DNA of 64,000 nucleotides from assembly GCA_025504975.1 (NCBI GenBank), contig JANUWI010000012.1:558001-622000 (forward strand), in the 5' to 3' direction. Both the position numbers and the translations under genes were made by a program. Positions within the stretch are counted from its first letter, which is position 1; every line of letters begins with the position of its first letter. Below the pieces are notes generated by a model. It was not told where the DNA came from and did not search any database. It saw only the letters and a list, made by a program, of their open reading frames with translations. Below, piece after piece: positions 1 through 10,266 of the stretch. This DNA comes from Plenodomus lindquistii (lineage: Eukaryota > Ascomycota > Dothideomycetes > Pleosporales > Leptosphaeriaceae).

Positions 1-1
1 G

Positions 2-217
2 CCTTCTCGAAGCTGCCCGCCTCTGACAGGCATCGTTCACTCCGGCGAGCCTCTGTTCGACGAGCCCGGGGACATGGACCACATGCACACCAAGACTGCC
101 CCTCAGAAATTCAAACGCAGTCCCAGCTGGCAGGATCGAGTCCTCGAGTCCATGGCGGGTTGGGATAATTCTAGGGTACACCTACCGTGTGCGTGTGCAA
201 ACCAAACGGGTGGCTAA
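2..217 (+). CDS. 3' end of an unrecognised protein-coding gene (partial)
   Basis: An open frame runs from the left window edge to a TAA at 215-217, giving about 71 residues. It has a protein-like composition: an acidic stretch (GEPLFDEPGDMDHMH) is followed by a basic and then amphipathic segment ending near WQDRVLESMAGWD. The last 16 or so codons are less convincing, so the true stop could lie elsewhere or an intron could begin near 170. I do not recognise the family. The reading frame and strand are inferred from composition alone. Confidence 0.35.
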   Translation, partial: PSRSCPPLTGIVHSGEPLFDEPGDMDHMHTKTAPQKFKRSPSWQDRVLESMAGWDNSRVHLPCACANQTGG

Positions 218-3200
218 ACACCAAGCCGCTGATCACGAAGACAGTAACATGTTCATTGGTTGAGACACAAGCGGACTACCAATGCCGTGCCTGCCTGAAC
301 TTTGACGCTGCATCACGCCGCAACGCCATCGCCAGCAACGGCGTGCGCCATCAGCTTACTCTTTCGAGTCGTGCTTCTCCAAGTTATCTTTCGTGGGCCG
401 TACCAACAGGCCTAGCCAAGGCTATCACTAGCAATCCGATAACCAGGTAAGGCGCTAAACTCAATGGCCCATCAAGCGCGCTTGTATCTGTCTTGCAGGT
501 GATAGGAGCGGGGATATCATCACGAGACAACTCTTTCAGACAGAAACACCGAAATACAGAGCGGAAGTCGCCTGCTCGTACCACTTGGGACTGACACTGA
601 CGCATGCCGACCATCCTGCGACAAGGCACATGTACATATGCCTGCCTGGGAAGAAGATCAACTGCGAAAGCAGCTGAGGTTGGGGTGGCCCTTGCCACAA
701 CCCACTCATTCCCCGCAACCGGCTAAGGGATGCTTCTCCATGCGGAAGCTCCTCGTGTGGATTAAGACTTGCCCTAAGTCAGCGTTTACCATCCTTGAAT
801 ACCGACGATTCTTGAGCAAAGAAGTTTATGCACTTGCCAAAATGCGCTTTACCGAAGTGGCGGTTTGGCATGAATTGACATGGCAAATACGCACTATGGT
901 ACGGCGACATGGTATCAGGCGCGCCACACGATTGATTCGGCTCCTGACCCAATTCAGTACCCAATGTCCGAGTCTTCATGTCTGGCAGCCTCCTCGGCGC
1001 TGACAGTTCGACATGATCGCTTGCACGCCCTATTGCGATCGCGGGCACTTCCTATCAACAACCGTCTCACGCCTTCATTGATCGGATCCTACGTTATCGT
1101 CAGGTCCACCTGTGGCTGCTTGCTCATTGATCCTTCGATCCCGAGTAGTATGATCGGTGGGTGGATCAGCAATGGGCATAAGTTCGCCTCGGAGAGGCAG
1201 CCGGTCCACGTGATTACGTTTGCTCCCGGAAACATCCAATTCGCAGTTGTGATATCAGTATGCTTCGCAGTTCTTCACTTTTATCTATGCTGCACAGATG
1301 GACAAGCTCCGGAAGTGCACACATGCCATCGAGAAGTCATTGTAAGAAACCAGTACTTGGTATTCCATTTGCCATTGTCAGCCACGAGCCAGCGCAATCT
1401 GCAAGGAATAGGCAGTGACACCATGATATCGAACGGCTTTCTGCTGTCCCACACAGCTGTGATCATCAAGGTCTACCCTGCACCATTCAAAAGAGCCTCC
1501 AGTCGCTGTTGGTGATCGAAGCATGTGCACAGGGTGAAGAAAGGCACTGTGCAACCTACACAAGATCACAGCATAGATTCTCCCGCCCTCGTCTACAGCC
1601 CTCAGATGTACACATGGCTATACCCAGTAATGCTAACTTGTCTAGATATAATATTGACAGCCCCAATGTCTCGTTTCACAAGAGCTAACTCAAGACACGA
1701 CTAGTTCCACACTGCAGACAAATCCAGCAGATGCACTCACACACCTCGTCAATACCACTCCTCCACTTGAAGGACCCATAAGACTATATACCTCCAGAAC
1801 CATAGCTCCACCTGCAATCTCGTCATGATCACTCAACCGATGCCGCACACACATGCAACGACACACCGACTCGTCCGATGTCTCAGACACGGAGCAGTCC
1901 ACCTCATACCCAAACCCGATTCCTGCGTCGCCATTGCTCGTTTCATCCAAATACATGCACACACACATACGCTGGATTACATTCCCAAGCAACTAGCCAT
2001 AAGCACCCACAACTCATACTGGATAGGGCTGCACCTGCATACACGCACTTCTCGACCGGCACCACCACTGTCATCCACCGTCCATCTCTCCTACACATCG
2101 AACAAACCTGTGAATTTCCCTCAGTAGGCGTACAATTCAGATGCGTTTGATTCCCCTGGCCTAGCCTTGGATTTCAGCCTAGCCTTGGATCTCGCGATCT
2201 CGAACAAAAAGTGCGTAGAGTAATTCGCCACTATACCTCCCGCCTACCCCGGCAACAGGCCGCAGCATCCTCAATGTTAGACGTGACATCCACACGAGCA
2301 CGACGAGCCGGTCGTGTCCAGGGTCTCCCGGCTGGGAAGTACCGACACGATGCTGCGGCTGCGTATAGTAGACTTTGTGGCAAGGCATAGCGAGACCGCC
2401 CGCGCGAGCACAGAATTCTCATATCAACTAACCTTGCCAGATGCCCAAGTCACAAAGCGCACAATCTGTCCCATACAGTACCAGGCACAACCGACGTTCT
2501 ACGACTTCTACGACTAATGCCACGTACCTGTATGCTCTGCATTGTCTATCGTACACGGCTATTGCAGGAGCAGAATAGACGCGAGCTGCAAGATACGCGC
2601 TGAACTCCAGAGAGACAGACGTGTTTCATGCGTCTGATACACAGTTCCTTGACTCGACTCAACCCATGTTCTTAAATTGCAAAGCACTGTACCGTGCCAG
2701 AGTGTTACATTACATCACACCTACCTTATTCTCCAAAGAGAGTTTACCAAGTATTCATCGACCCCCCAAAACTCACAACAAGCACTGCAGTCAACAAACA
2801 CACTATACTCAAAACGTCTACTAAAAGTCATTGAATTCTCTATGTATTCTGCACATGTACTAGAGAAAATATAATATTAAGCCTTGGTACCTTTTTTTTT
2901 TGGTCTCCTTGCTACACTGTATTTGGTAGGCTTGAGTATTGTACTGTTGATGGGGGATGGGTGATATGGTGAGTATGAGATGGGTATGAGATGCTTTGTT
3001 GTTCTACGGTTGGAGATGGGGAGTGGAAATTGCTGAGGGCTCTGTCTGGTGCATATTCTCTCTTTTTAGGTGAGTGATACTGTCTGGGATGATGGGAATG
3101 AACTGAAGCTCACGTACACGCATCAGATATACCCGTACTTTTCCATCCGACCTAAGCAAGGAATCCTCAATTCTTCCCCATCACAACTACAATTTCCCCA

Positions 3201-3619
3201 CAGCACAAAAAACTCTCACCCTGAAAAATCCGTACACAAGACAATCTGACAGTACAGGCGTGATTCAGTCTTTATCTCTCTTTTTTTTTATCATTCTACG
3301 ATACTACTTCTCCTCGCATCACGCACAACCATACGCATATACCTGCGAAGACGCCATCTTCCTTCCCACATACAGGATAGGATACACGAGATATCCTACA
3401 AGAAGGATAAAGATAATAGACAAAGATACAAAAAAAGGGTATACAACGCTGATTATCCTTTCTCTTCTTCACAACACCGAGACACCGATAACCTAATGCC
3501 GCTAAACAAGAATTGGGATAACGCCTATGCCAGCCAGCCGGAAAGAACAAGTTCAAGAACGGGAAAACAAACAAACATTGCGAGTGTGGAATAGCACGGG
3601 CGTGGGTTGCTCGGGTGGT
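218..3619. other. Gene-poor interval downstream of GCN5
   Basis: No convincing gene is visible in 3.4 kb on either strand. Open frames are short, overlap antisense, and are rich in Thr/His/Ser from CA-rich simple sequence. An 18-base direct tandem repeat (unit beginning CCTAGCCTTGGAT) lies near 2160-2190. The part adjacent to 3620 should contain the GCN5 3' UTR; it is rich in T/A runs. No tRNA or other RNA gene was recognised. Confidence 0.4.
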
Positions 3620-5173
3620 TTATTTGCCGGTGATTTCACCTTCGAGATGCTGTTTTTGTTTTCTCGTTAGCTATTTGTCTTGCCGTAGAACCATCCATTT
3701 CTCGGAGAGGGGAGAAGGGGTAGACAAAAATGTTAATACGTACCGACCACTCCGGAATCTCTCTAATCCTTTGCCACATGTACTTTTCCATTCTCGTCGC
3801 AGCCTTTGCATACGGGGTACTCTCGTTGTTGTATTTCCGGCAATTATCAAAGATGAGCTTGGCATCGCGGATGAAATCTTCGGGTGTGGGGTAGAGGTCC
3901 TTTTCGTGCTTTTCCTCCATGGTGGCAAGGTCCATGGGCTCTTTGATGACATCGTAGTAGTCGAGGACCTCGTCTTTGTTGACGGGCTGTTGGAAGGGCC
4001 AGGCGTTGCTGTTGTTTTGCATGTCGTTGAGGAGGTGAAGGAGGGCGTTGTAGTTTGGGCCGTGGCGAGGGGCGCGGGCCAATTCGTCCATGACAGGGGA
4101 CCAGCCTGAGTTTTTGATGGCGGGGATGGTGAGAGGGTCGATTGGTTTGACTTCGCCTTTGGCCCATTGTGCGGGTGGCGCGTGGACTTCGTAGCTCTTG
4201 GAGACGGCGCGGATCTTTGCATTGGCGCATTCTTTTTGCTTGAGCAGCATGCGACCGGACTCGAGGTAGCGGATCTTGGGGACCATGGAGCATTGCATGA
4301 TTGTGCCGCCTTCGTAGTCTTTGATGTAGCCCATCCAGCGCGACTTCTCGAGGGTGATTTCCTTGGTGAAGCCTTGCTTTTTGAAGTAGCCAATGGCGTA
4401 GTTGTCGGCGTAGGTGAGGAAATGCATGACCTGGGAGGTGGCCTTGACGTAGTCTTTGAGGTGGGACATGAGATGGGCGCCGTAGCCCTTGACCTGCTGG
4501 TCCGAGGAGATTGCGCAGAAGACGATTTCGGCGAATTGGCCCTTGTCGAAGGGGCGATAGGTTATGCCACTGTAGAGGTTCTAGTCAGTCATCGTGTGTG
4601 GTTTGGGATGGGATGGGATGGGATGGGATGGGATGAGATGAGATGGAAGCCATACCCTACAACTTCCAACGGCTTCTTGACGATTGCTATGCTCAGGTGC
4701 GTTCGGTCATAGACCAACCTGGCTATGTAGTCCTTTGGCATCTTGGGCAGCTGCTTCTGGAAGATGCACTTCAAGCCCGTCAGGATGATTGTGCTCGCCT
4801 TCTCGCCGTCATTGTTGACGACGCGGAACTCGATTTCGCCATTGCGCTCTTCGATGACGGCAGGCTTCTCTGGGAAAGGCACTATGCGCTTGACAGCGGG
4901 GGCAGGGGCATCGTCGGGGGCGGCTGAGGGGGTGGAGCCCGGCGATTGCTTGACGCGCTTGGGCGAGGCGTTCGGGTCGGTGGTGGCCTTGCGCTTTGCT
5001 GGAGAGGGGGGCTTGTTAGTGCGGAGCCTCAGCTTGAGACGCGGTGTCTTGGGGGATGACGGGCTATGGGCCAGGGCGGGCGCAGGCGTGGGCGCAGGCG
5101 TGGGCGAGGTCGCGGGGGAAGTGGGACAGCCCACGATGCTGCGGAGCAAGGCCACGTTGTTGCGCGCCGACAT
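3620..5173 (-). CDS. GCN5: Gcn5-type histone acetyltransferase with bromodomain
   Basis: Catalytic subunit of SAGA/ADA complexes; acetylates histone H3 tails in the nucleus using acetyl-CoA. Three exons (5173-4656, 4569-3744, 3649-3620) give 457 aa. After a low-complexity Pro/Ala/Lys-rich N-terminus (about 1-85) comes the GNAT domain: FRVVNNDG, LVYDRTHLSIAI, then across intron 1 the join VVG-GITYRPF and EIVFCAISSDQQVKGYG, which is the acetyl-CoA binding Q/RxxGxG region. The C-terminal bromodomain shows WPFQQPVNKDEVLDYYDVIK and PMDLATMEEK. The last exon adds only HLEGEITGK. The Met at 5173 was chosen because it is the first in the frame that leads into the domain; an upstream exon cannot be excluded. 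Assignment is secure. Confidence 0.95.
4605..4646. repeat. GGGAT/GAGAT pentanucleotide repeat in a GCN5 intron
   Basis: Eight or so tandem copies of GGGAT, then GAGAT, fill the middle of the first GCN5 intron. The intron itself is bounded by a normal GT donor and AG acceptor on the minus strand. This looks like a simple microsatellite. Confidence 0.85.
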
Positions 5174-5479
5174 GGTTGGGGGTATGCGTGGCCGTCATGG
5201 TGGAGAGGCATGAGAGGGCCATGGAAGAGAGAGGGGGCTTCGTAGAAAACGGGCACTTACTGTCCTCGATTGCGCCCGCCATGGTTGCTGCAGGGTGGGT
5301 CGAGTCGCGACTTCCCAGGCGGATGCGGAGGTGTGGTGCTCGGGGAAGGTGCGCCCTCCCTCCCGCACTGACGCGCCCCCGTCAGCCAAGCCCGCAGCTC
5401 CAGAAGGCCAGAAGGCCACCGATGCACCTTCGCATGCACGCCCACACCCTCTCGCTCGCCCATTGCCGCGCCCATACAC

Positions 5480-5899
5480 ATGTCGAGCCCACTCGTAGAC
5501 GTCTGGGAGGCTGCTGCTGCCTCGCCCTTCAGCCCCGCCATTGGCAAGGACTCGCAGTTTGCCGTCGGCTTCACGCTGCTGGCCATTTGTATGTTCCCAT
5601 GGCCGCCAACTGCCCGTGAGGCTTGTCGCGCGACCGTGCTATGCTAACATCGCGCGCAGCCCTCGTTCTCAGCACCATCTTCGGCCTGAGTATGCACACA
5701 ACCCCCTCTCAGCTCTGCGCCTGCCCGTTGCTCACACGACACAGACCGCTCACTCGTCAACTTGCCTGTTCTTGCTGCTCCAGCGTCAATAGCATTCGGG
5801 TAGGCCACCGCGCACCGCATAGTCACCAATCCCATGTACTGACCACTCGACAGCTTCGGCGCAGTCTACATGATCTGCGCAGTCGGCGTCTACGTCTAA
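5480..5899 (+). CDS. OST5: Oligosaccharyltransferase subunit Ost5-like small membrane protein
   Basis: A 66-aa protein split over four exons (5480-5588, 5660-5689, 5784-5799, 5854-5899), two of them only 30 and 16 bases. The joined frame starts MSSPLVDVWEAAAASPFSP, continues through a hydrophobic helix FAVGFTLLAISLVLSTIFGL, and ends FGAVYMICAVGVYV. Size, the W-x-x-A...SPFSP opening and two transmembrane helices match the Ost5/TMEM258 family, a non-catalytic subunit of the ER N-glycosylation oligosaccharyltransferase. It is divergent from GCN5, about 300 bases away. Each intron has GT-AG ends and the exon sum is a multiple of three. Family call is good; the exact exon set is inferred. Confidence 0.8.
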
Positions 5900-6014
5900 T
5901 CCCGTTACTTTCTCCGTCGGGCGTTTGGGACACTCTGGCTGTACTATCTATCCAAATACAATAAAAAGTTCAAGTCCACGAATCTACTGCCATCCACTTA
6001 CGCTTCTCCCCAAC

Positions 6015-7239
6015 ATGGACCAAGATGAGCCCCCCATCCTGACAGCCGTCTCATCTTCAGCCCGCCAACTCTTCCTTCTCCTTCGCTGTGTCGCCTTCTC
6101 CACCAAAGCACACATCCAGCTCAGCGAACTCGGCATCAACGTCTGCCTCGACGAAACCACCTCCATGAGCGGTAAATTCTACCTGCGCACATCCCCTCTC
6201 TGCTGACCCCAACTAACGTCCCCTCCCAGCCGCCGCCTTCCTCGACAAATCCCTCTTCACAACCTACACCTACCACGCGCCTCCCACTCCTCAGAACGCG
6301 ATCCAGGACTCCGATGACTCCTCAAACGAAGACGATGAGCCCCCTCAAGCCACACCAATCTTCCAAATCTCACTACCCGCGCTCCTCGAAACCCTCCAAA
6401 TCTTCGGTCTCACCGACCCTGCGTCCTCGAGACCACCCTGGGCAAGGGATAACCCATACCCCACCAGCACCGCCTTTTCCAACAACGTCCTGGGCATGAA
6501 CAACCTCTGTCGCATATCCTACACCACAGTCGGTGCACCGCTGAGCGTAACACTCACCGAAGCAAGCATACGCACACAATGCGACTTGACAACGTACGAG
6601 GCAGATACCTGGGAAGACCTACCCTTTGACACCACAGCGCTAGCCTGTAAAATCATAATGCCCGCATCCCATCTCTTCGACGCAATCTCGGAACTCAGCG
6701 CCACCACGCCCGAGAAACTGACTCTCCACGCGCGAACAGTAAAAGGAAAACACTACCTCGCTCTCAGCGCAGAAGGCACGCTGGGCAGCGCAAGAGTGGA
6801 ATTCAACAATCAGCCCCGTCCACCTACCAAGAGCAAAAAACCCGCCTTCACCAAGGACGGCGTGCCAGCTGGTGCCCCTCCGCCAACAGCCCTCTTCGAA
6901 ACATTTCAACTCTCCGACGCGGATACTACTCTCAAGGGTAGTTTTAAATTCTCCCTCGTGCAGAAGGCTGCAAGAGCGATGAGCGTGGCCAAGAAGGTTA
7001 GCATGAGGATCGATCTCCAGGGCGTGCTGAGTTTGAATTTCATGGTTGCTGTGGATGGGGGTGGTGGTCTTGCTGCGGTAGATGGTGGCGGCAATGCGGC
7101 CGAGGAGAAGGTGAGTTTTGTGCATTTCAAATTTGTGCCGCTGGTTGAGGAGGAGGGTGATGATGCGGGGGATGGCGAGGGTGCGGATGAGACAATGTTG
7201 GGTGGGGAGAGTGGTGTGGAGGATGAGGATCCATTCTAA
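6015..7239 (+). CDS. RAD1: DNA-damage checkpoint clamp subunit Rad1
   Basis: Component of the Rad9-Rad1-Hus1 (9-1-1) clamp that is loaded at damaged DNA to activate the checkpoint kinase. Two exons (6015-6171, 6230-7239) give 388 aa. The N-terminus reads PPILTAVSSSARQLFLLLRC and FSTKAHIQLSELGINVCLDE, the PCNA-like fold signature of Rad1/Rec1. Later segments include IFQISLPALLETLQIFGL, CRISYTTVGAPLSVTL and CKIIMPASHLFDAISELS. The tail (about 340-388) is acidic and glycine-rich and ends EDEDPF. Length is in the range expected for filamentous fungi. It is co-directional with OST5. Confidence 0.92.
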
Positions 7240-8062
7240 TACGTACGTAGTACGATATACAGCGGTCACTTTCAATATAGCAAAATGAGGTTTAATCAAT
7301 ATCATGATTTGATTTCAATTCATTGATTATTCTCCTCGTCTTTTTTTGATTTGTGTAGAAGATTGAGAATACACGTCCCTCATCCTCCTCAAAACTCGGA
7401 ACGGAAAACACAATATCAAGACACTCACTCCCCTGCGTCCGTCCCCATCATGCAAAAGTAACCTGACTTGGTTCCTATCCCCAGTCGTCGATATGCTACT
7501 TTTTGAAAATGGGTGCATGCGCCATGGCGACCAAGCCACCCACCCCCCTGTCTGTCATCATGGAATAAAAAGAAGAAAGAAAAACATGTGGGCTCTCACA
7601 GCACACGGCTAACCCCCCCTCCCCCTCCCTTTTATCCCACTACGCAATTTGGATGACGACCAACGGGAGAAACACCAACCTCTGATAGAAATTATTCACT
7701 CGGGTAAAAACATTGTGCGCATACAGCTTTTCAGGCGTCGTCTTTTGTTTCTTGTTTTTGTTTTCTCTGGGTTATATTCAAAAAAGAAAAAAAGAAAAGA
7801 AAGAAGAGAAGTCTTTGATGCTCCTCACTCAGCCCCACCGAGCCCCCCTGGGGCATTTAGACCGATTTCGCCATCGATTGTGAGCGTGATCATGTCGAGA
7901 CGGAGAGATAGGTGGGTGGACGAATCAAGGAGAACCCGATTATATCGTACATTTGTATAATGCTGCTGAACTCAATTTATTGTCCGCGTCGCGTTCTTCG
8001 TCGGGGCGCTTCAGAACTCGAGTTCAGCTAGGTTGGGCTTAGCGGGAGTTTATGCGTGTCTA
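7240..8062. other. Convergent intergenic interval RAD1/TOA1
   Basis: Both flanking genes end here, so the interval should hold two 3' UTRs. It contains purine/pyrimidine-rich runs (for example AAAAAAGAAAAAAAG-like tracts around 7780-7805 and C-rich runs near 7610). No gene or structured RNA was recognised. Confidence 0.5.
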
Positions 8063-9786
8063 CTACCATTCGAATTCACCATTTGCTTTGTGGAAGAGAT
8101 ATCTGTGACTTTTGTTAGCTTACAAGCTTGGTAGACCGGTCGATGAAATGAATGGACTTACTCCTTCTTGTTCGTGGTAAGGATACCGTCCTTAAGGGTG
8201 CACTTCCACTTGTTCTTGACGCGCTGGACCTTGTCATAGGTGCACAGCATGTAGTCGACCATGTCGTCGTCGCTGTTGTCGCCGTCGTTCAGATCGTCTT
8301 CGGGATCATCGAGATCAGAGTTGATGGCGTCGTCTGGATCCTCCTCAGGCTTGATGTCGTCCTCACCATCAAAGCGAGCCGGTGCAGGTATACTTGACGA
8401 GGCTTCCGCATCTTCAGATTGCAACACGCGGACGGCAGCCTTACGCTTCCTACCTTTCGGCATGGAATCGAGTGGCACCATCAATCCGCTGTCCTGACGC
8501 ATGACCATTGCATCGACACGAGCGCGCATGAACTGGTCAGCGGCCATTTGCTCTTCGATGCTGGCGGCACGTGCGGCCTTCAACGCTTCCCAATCTGCTA
8601 GAGCATCGGCGGACCCGTCAGTTTGTGATGTGTAGAGGTGACCTTGTTGAGGAGCACGCTGCTGTGGAGGTAATTGTTGCTGCTGCTGTGGGCGCTGTTG
8701 TTGAGGATGCTGAGGATGCTGAGGATGTTGTTGCGGGTGTTGCTGCTGATGTTGAGCCATCAGGCGTTGTTGTTGCTGCTGCTGTTGCTGCTGTGGATGC
8801 TGCTGGCCCTGCATGGGCATCTGAGGTACATGCTGTTGGCCGTAGTTCTGTTGCTGAGGGTGGCCTTGCTGAAGCACACGCGCCTGTACCAGTGCGGCGG
8901 CACGCTGCTGTGCGAGCTGTGAAGTTTGCGTGTATCCACCGTTGTAACCAGACGCATCGGCAGATTGTGCTTGAGGAGGGTAGTTGGTAATGGGCGGTGC
9001 ATATCCACCCTCAGCCTTCATGGGTACATTGGGAAAGTTGAGCGATTCCTGAGGGCCCGACACGGGTACGTCGATGTCAGCCTTGACATTAGACGGCACC
9101 GTGGGCGGCTGGCGCACAGGCTCAGGCTGCGGATCCCACGGAAACTGCGCGACCTTGAGAGCAGACAGCTTATCTTGCCAGCCCTGTAAAATATGTCAGT
9201 GTATGCCCACGGGAAGTGTGCAGGCAGATTGAAGACGTGGTGAAGGCAGCAGTCACATGACCGACTATGCCGTGTTGGGAAGTGATGTACGTGGCTTGGC
9301 GGGTGGGGAGGTGCGCAGGGGCTATAAGAAGGTGACCCAAATACTGAGGGCGCCCCCGAAGCTGCGAGACCAGCCGGCAACTCAGCCCCGCTTTCGGCCG
9401 CCCATCACCCCCCAAGCCAAGCAGCATCGCGCAACCGAAAAAGACAGTCGAGACATCGAAAAGAAATGTTTGACAGAAGAAAAGGAGGACAACAAAGGAG
9501 ATGCATTGGCGAGGCGACTATGGGGTGATGTGACGACAGGCGCGCACTGGGAAGGAGCGATAGTGGGAGAGTGATTGAGCCAGGTTGCCACATACCTGCT
9601 TCAGCTCGTCCAGCGTAGAGTGATCTACACCGAACTCCTCAAAGTCGTTGTTGGAGACGGCAATCACTTTCTCGATGATCTGCTGGTAGACATTGCCCTA
9701 GTTGTCGCTATTAGCACGGTTGCCTGCACCCTTGAACCGCTCGCGCGAGCGCCGATGACAATACTAACCACCACCTGGTTCGACAT
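8063..9786 (-). CDS. TOA1: TFIIA large (alpha/beta) subunit
   Basis: General RNA polymerase II factor that stabilises TBP on the TATA box. Four exons (9786-9769, 9697-9596, 9183-8162, 8102-8063) give 393 aa. The N-terminal four-helix-bundle region reads MSNQVVGNVYQQIIEKVI and NNDFEEFGVDHSTLDELKQ. The centre (about 110-215) is a long Gln/His/Pro-rich linker. An acidic segment (DDPEDDLNDGDNSDDDMVD) precedes the conserved C-terminal beta-barrel part, YMLCTYDKVQRVKNKWKC and TLKDGILTTNKKEYLFHKA. The final exon ends NGEFEW, the typical TFIIA terminus, and supports the last intron over the in-frame stop that follows GAG at 8161. Confidence 0.95.
8640..8905 (-). repeat. TOA1: CAG/CTG-rich polyglutamine tract in TOA1
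   Basis: The coding strand is dense in CAG/CAA/CAT codons giving runs of Gln broken by His and Pro, including nine consecutive Gln near 8790 and a repeated HPQ pattern near 8720. It lies in the variable linker between the two conserved TFIIA domains. Length variation here would be expected to be tolerated. Confidence 0.8.
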
Positions 9787-10266
9787 GGCAACGCCTGGGG
9801 TACAGCTCAACTATCTAGGCTATCGTGTAGGCGAGGCGAGGATGGCGCAGAGGCTCGCGATCGATGCTCGCGTGCAGCAGACGGAGGATGCGACAGCCCA
9901 GCCAGGCAGGCGGCGACAGCGCTTCGGGCCGCAAACAAGTGCGCGCGCGCTCAGAGAGGCTTCTGCGCTCTCAGAAGAGGTTCTACGGATATCAGAGAGC
10001 CCAGTGGGAGGCTTTGTACGACGTGCTCGGGTACTCTCTCTTTGGCGGTCGCGGGTGTTCTGGGGATGGACCGCGGGTGTTCGGCGATTACTGAGGCCAT
10101 TGGTCCTTAGCGCCACTTATAGCGTGCACGTGATCAGCTGCTCTCAGAGGGATCGACTTGTAGCAAGTGAAGCCAAAGCCCATGCATTAACTATTACATT
10201 CAGTCGTATATCATTATTTTTACATGTTTTGCCCTCCCAGACGCCGATGCGCTATATTTTTGATGC
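9787..10266. other. Intergenic interval upstream of TOA1
   Basis: Holds the TOA1 promoter and the 3' end of the bZIP gene. It is GC-rich near 9840-9960 with short imperfect inverted stretches such as GAGAGGCTTCTGCGCTCTCAGAAG. No gene is seen. Confidence 0.4.

Noticed and set aside
1..3600. Several 60-210 codon frames in the first 3.6 kb
   Set aside because: They overlap on opposite strands, are made of simple CA/TG-rich sequence and show no domains.
5064..5282. Extra N-terminal exon for GCN5 (MAGAIEDSKCPF)
   Set aside because: The GTAAGT after MAGAIED has no AG acceptor that restores the GCN5 frame before the conserved region.
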